From Pseudomonadota bacterium (GTDB lineage Bacteria > Myxococcota > Polyangia > Polyangiales > Polyangiaceae), in the NCBI GenBank assembly GCA_023419055.1, contig JAEZYO010001069.1, positions 1-8,529 on the forward strand: a stretch of DNA of 8,529 nt, in the 5' to 3' direction. This document shows, in pieces, positions 6,265 through 8,529 of the stretch. The notes below the pieces were generated by a model. The model saw only the letters and a program-made list of their open reading frames with translations. It did not search any database and had not been told where the DNA came from. The translations under genes were made by a program, and so were the position numbers. The first letter of the stretch is position 1, and the number at the start of each line of letters is the position of its first letter.

Positions 6265-8529
6265 GGTCGAGGCGACTCCTCCGGATTTCTCCGGATCGAG
6301 GGGATCGAAGCGGAACTCGACGCGCCGGTTCTTCGCGCGCCCGCCGGTGCTCTCGTTGTCGAAGAGGGGACGGCTCTCGCCGTAGCCCGCGGCGGCGAGC
6401 CGGGCCTCGGGGACGCCCGCGCCGATCAAGAAGGTACGCACCGCGTCCGCGCGCGCCTGCGAGAGCTTTTGGTTGTACTTGTCGGGGCCCTGCGAATCGG
6501 TGTGGCCCTCGATCGAAATCACGCCGAGATCGGGCCGCGCCAGGATGAGCTCGGCCATTTCGAGCAAGAGCGGCTCGCTGCGGCGCTGGAGCTTGCCGCG
6601 GTTGTACTCGAAGTAGATGGGCTCGAGCGTGCGGATCTGGTCAACCTCCACGCGCAAGAAGTCGGGGCAGCCGTCGTCGTCCTCGACGCCGTTCTTGGTC
6701 TCGGCTTCGTTCGGGCACTGGTCCTGCGCGTCAGCGAGGCCGTCCTGGTCGTTGTCGCCTTCGGGGCAGCCGTCGTCGTCCTGGTACGAGTCGAAGTCTT
6801 CGGCTTGATCCGGGCAGCGATCCTGGAGGTCGACCAGCTCGTCCTCGTCGTTGTCGAGATCGGGACAGCCGTCGTCGTCCTGAAAGCCGTCGGCGTCCTC
6901 GGCCTCGTTGGGGCAGGTGTCCTTGGCGTCCGCGATCCGATCTCGATCGTTGTCGAGATCGGGGCAGCCGTCGTCGTCCTCGTAACGATCGAAATCTTCC
7001 GCTTCGTTCACGCAGCGATCTCGCAGGTCGGCGACGCCGTCGCGATCCGTGTCGAGCGGCTCCTGCGCCGGTTTCGGCGGCGGCTCGGGCGCCAGAGCTT
7101 GAAATGCGAGCGACGCCAAGGCCCTGAAATCGGGCGAGCCGTAGCCCTCGTTCAATCCCGCGCCGGCACCGACTCCCGCGACCCAAGCGCCGCTCTCGAA
7201 TCGAGCGCCGCCCATCGCTTCTATCGGCGTCTTGCGTGAACCGAAGAAATCGTCGAAGAGCGTAGTGACCGTGGCCTCGGCGGTGAGGCCGAACACCTCC
7301 GTCAGCCCCACGTGCACGCCGCCGACGGAGCGGAGCTCGCTGCCGAGCTCGAGATCGCCCACGTCTTCGCTCCCGCGCAGCAAGGGGCCGACCCCGAGGT
7401 TCAGGTACGTGCGGCGGGAGAACGGAACCGTCGCGAGCGCGCGTGGCCAAACCGAGAAGCTGTCGTCGGCCGCGAGCGTCTCGCTGTTTCCGATCGGCAC
7501 CCGCAGCGTCGCGGCGAGCGCGAGCTCGAGTGCGCTACCGCGCTCGAGCACGGCAAAGCGAGCGTCGACGCCGGGGTTTCCGATCCCCCCCTCGTCCGGC
7601 TGAGCGAAGCCCGCGACGCTCGACGTCGACTGCACGTAGACGGGTAAGAGCAACGAGGCGACCACCCTGCCTCCGAGCGCGGCCCCGACCGAGAAGTGGA
7701 AGCCGAGCTGCTCGTCAATCAGGGCGATCTCGGTGTTCGTGTTCTCGTTCTCGAGCACGAGCGGATCGTCGGCGAAGCTCGCCGAGACGCGGACGAAGGG
7801 CTTGAGTGGCTCGTCGGACGGCGACGCTCGCTCCGACCAGAGCAGGTCCTCTGGCGCAGCCGGGGCGGTGTAGCGATCCGAGTTGGCGCCGTCGGCTCGA
7901 GCTCGCTCGGAAACGAACAGGAGGAGCGCCGAAGCTCCGAGGGCGAGACCCTTCTTCGGCGTCCTCCCGAGCGCCGCTCGCTTTTCGTTGCGGCGCCGAA
8001 CTAACGAAAGAAGCGCCAGCAACGAAACCGCGAACGGTGCGCCGGGCCAGGTCGGGGAGGGAGGTGAAACAGCACAACTCCCTCCACGAACGCTCCACTC
8101 GCCATCGCTGCTCTTGTTGACCGTGCCACCCGCGCTCGTTGCGCCCGACCCAGCCCCGCCCGTGGAGGTGTCGCCGCCGGAGCCTCCGTTCGTGTTCGAA
8201 CCACCATCGGCTTTTCCTCCAGACCCCGTCGCTGCACTACCACCGTCTCCCGAACCACCTCCCTCGGCTCCCGCACCTCCGCCCTCGCCGGCACTCCCAC
8301 CGTTCGACTCCCCTCCCTGCTCACCGTCCGATCCTCCCTGACCGCTCATCCCACCTTCGCCGCCGTCGCTCCCCGCGACGCCCGCCGCCCCCGCCGTGCT
8401 TCCCCCGCTGCCGCTGCTCCCTCCGCTGCCCGCGCTGCCGCTGCCCCCTCCGCTGCTGCTGCTCCCCGCGCTGCCGCTACTTCCGCCGTTGCCGTTGCCG
8501 CTGCTTCCCCCGCAACCGCCCTGGTTGCA
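6247..8529 (-). CDS. OmpA-family beta-barrel protein with TSP3 repeats, fused behind a Gly/Ser-rich MYXO-CTERM-like segment; N-terminus off window
   Basis: 760 residues are visible with no stop, and the frame stays open to the right edge, so the ATG at 8349 is internal to a Gly/Ser tract and is not a credible start. Numbering from the edge, residues 1-135 are Gly/Ser/Ala-rich. Residues 149-180 look like a MYXO-CTERM tail: GGSC, a hydrophobic stretch SLLALLSLV, then RRR. Residues 190-212 look like a Sec signal peptide ending ARA before DG. About 244-480 is a probable outer-membrane beta-barrel of alternating Gly and hydrophobic residues. About 493-624 holds four TSP3-type Asp-rich calcium-binding repeats. 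About 638-740 is an OmpA C-terminal domain with HTDSQGPDKYNQKLS and peptidoglycan-binding D678 and R693, 15 residues apart as in known members. The C-terminal half should bridge the outer membrane and cell wall. Either this is a true fusion or a stop/start has been lost between two genes. Confidence 0.85.
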   Translation of the reverse strand, partial: CNQGGCGGSSGNGNGGSSGSAGSSSSGGGSGSAGSGGSSGSGGSTAGAAGVAGSDGGEGGMSGQGGSDGEQGGESNGGSAGEGGGAGAEGGGSGDGGSAATGSGGKADGGSNTNGGSGGDTSTGGAGSGATSAGGTVNKSSDGEWSVRGGSCAVSPPSPTWPGAPFAVSLLALLSLVRRRNEKRAALGRTPKKGLALGASALLLFVSERARADGANSDRYTAPAAPEDLLWSERASPSDEPLKPFVRVSASFADDPLVLENENTNTEIALIDEQLGFHFSVGAALGGRVVASLLLPVYVQSTSSVAGFAQPDEGGIGNPGVDARFAVLERGSALELALAATLRVPIGNSETLAADDSFSVWPRALATVPFSRRTYLNLGVGPLLRGSEDVGDLELGSELRSVGGVHVGLTEVFGLTAEATVTTLFDDFFGSRKTPIEAMGGARFESGAWVAGVGAGAGLNEGYGSPDFRALASLAFQALAPEPPPKPAQEPLDTDRDGVADLRDRCVNEAEDFDRYEDDDGCPDLDNDRDRIADAKDTCPNEAEDADGFQDDDGCPDLDNDEDELVDLQDRCPDQAEDFDSYQDDDGCPEGDNDQDGLADAQDQCPNEAETKNGVEDDDGCPDFLRVEVDQIRTLEPIYFEYNRGKLQRRSEPLLLEMAELILARPDLGVISIEGHTDSQGPDKYNQKLSQARADAVRTFLIGAGVPEARLAAAGYGESRPLFDNESTGGRAKNRRVEFRFDPLDPEKSGGVASTKDAAP
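6658..7053 (-). repeat. Four 99-bp tandem repeats coding for TSP3-type calcium-binding units
   Basis: The 16-nt plus-strand core CAGCCGTCGTCGTCCT recurs at 6668, 6767, 6866 and 6965, exactly 99 bp apart in each case. Each unit codes for 33 residues with an Asp-rich DxDxDG-like loop, a CPxxAED segment and a DDDGCPD segment. The core is identical in all four copies while the flanks differ. A partial fifth Asp-rich loop (DTDRDGVAD) begins the array near 7053. Confidence 0.9.
7894..7962 (-). other. Internal signal-peptide-like segment
   Basis: Coding segment TPKKGLALGASALLLFVSER followed by ARA and DG. It has lysines, a hydrophobic core and an AxA cleavage-like site, as in a Sec signal peptide, but lies in the middle of the open frame. 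No ATG, GTG or TTG with a ribosome-binding site precedes it. The codon where a Met would be expected is ACG (7962-7960), with GGGAGG immediately before it. Confidence 0.5.
7990..8085 (-). other. Internal MYXO-CTERM-like sorting segment
   Basis: Codes for GGSCAVSPPSPTWPG, then a hydrophobic stretch (APFAVSLLALLSLV) and RRR. A Cys in a Gly/Ser context, a short hydrophobic helix and an Arg cluster are the layout of MYXO-CTERM tails, which in myxobacteria normally end the protein. Here the frame continues with NEKRAALG into the OmpA part. Confidence 0.6.
8125..8529 (-). repeat. Low-complexity Gly/Ser/Ala-rich coding tract
   Basis: About 135 codons, nearly all Gly, Ser, Ala, Asn, Asp or Thr, in GGS- and GSAGS-like runs. 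Cysteines occur only near the edge (residues 1 and 6: CNQGGCGG). From 8355 to 8529 the codons are dominated by AGC and GGC; from 8125 to 8350 GGT and GGA are mixed in and Glu/Asp appear. Such tracts are common as spacers in exported myxobacterial proteins. Confidence 0.8.

Noticed and set aside
5036..6385. Plus-strand open frame (449 codons) opposite the kinase
   Set aside because: Same composition artefact; the minus strand carries all kinase motifs here, and the plus frame also runs across the kinase/OmpA junction.
8347..8349. ATG at 8349 as the start of the OmpA-family protein
   Set aside because: The same frame stays open for 60 more codons to the window edge with continuous Gly/Ser-rich composition, and no ribosome-binding site precedes this ATG.
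8355..8529. GCC/GCT triplet run as a non-coding satellite or CRISPR-like array
   Set aside because: There are no regular spacers, and in the minus-strand frame it reads cleanly as Gly/Ser codons continuous with the downstream protein.

Overview
The window is a G+C-rich stretch in which every supportable gene lies on the minus strand, so transcription runs from the right edge to the left. It looks like a myxobacterium (Myxococcota, probably the Polyangia/Sorangium side). The clues are a soluble-catalytic-domain/TM/PEGA Ser/Thr kinase, an OmpA protein with thrombospondin-type-3 repeats, a MYXO-CTERM-like tail behind a Gly/Ser-rich tract, and strong third-position G/C bias. This assignment is inference from gene style; no rRNA or marker gene is present.

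Layout in transcription order (right to left): (1) 8529-6247, an open reading frame that enters from the right edge. It is Gly/Ser-rich, then MYXO-CTERM-like, then signal-peptide-like, then a beta-barrel, four calcium-binding TSP3 repeats and an OmpA peptidoglycan-binding domain. (2) 6250-4346, a transmembrane Ser/Thr protein kinase with a C-terminal PEGA domain, overlapping gene 1 by 4 nt (ATGA). (3) 4349-3813, a two-CBS-domain protein with a C-terminal Cys4 knuckle, overlapping the kinase by 4 nt (GTGA). (4) 3769-3374, a small helical protein of unknown function with a good ribosome-binding site. (5) 3224-2028, a lipoprotein RND periplasmic adaptor. (6) 2013-1, an AcrB/MexB-type (HAE1) RND permease running off the left edge after 671 codons.

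Genes 1-3 are tightly coupled and read as an envelope-sensing module. The OmpA protein would bridge outer membrane and peptidoglycan, the kinase would present a PEGA domain outside the inner membrane, and the CBS/Zn-knuckle protein would be a cytoplasmic partner, possibly nucleotide- or metal-responsive. Genes 5-6 form two parts of a tripartite efflux pump; no outer-membrane TolC-type channel is visible and it may lie beyond the left edge. Whether the pump is co-transcribed with the kinase module is not settled: 149 nt separate genes 4 and 5, with no recognisable terminator or promoter.

The most unusual point is the first reading frame. A sequence that looks like the end of one exported protein (MYXO-CTERM tail) continues without a stop into a sequence that looks like the signal peptide of another (OmpA). 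No RNA genes, insertion sequences or CRISPR arrays were seen. The long plus-strand open frames are composition artefacts opposite real genes.
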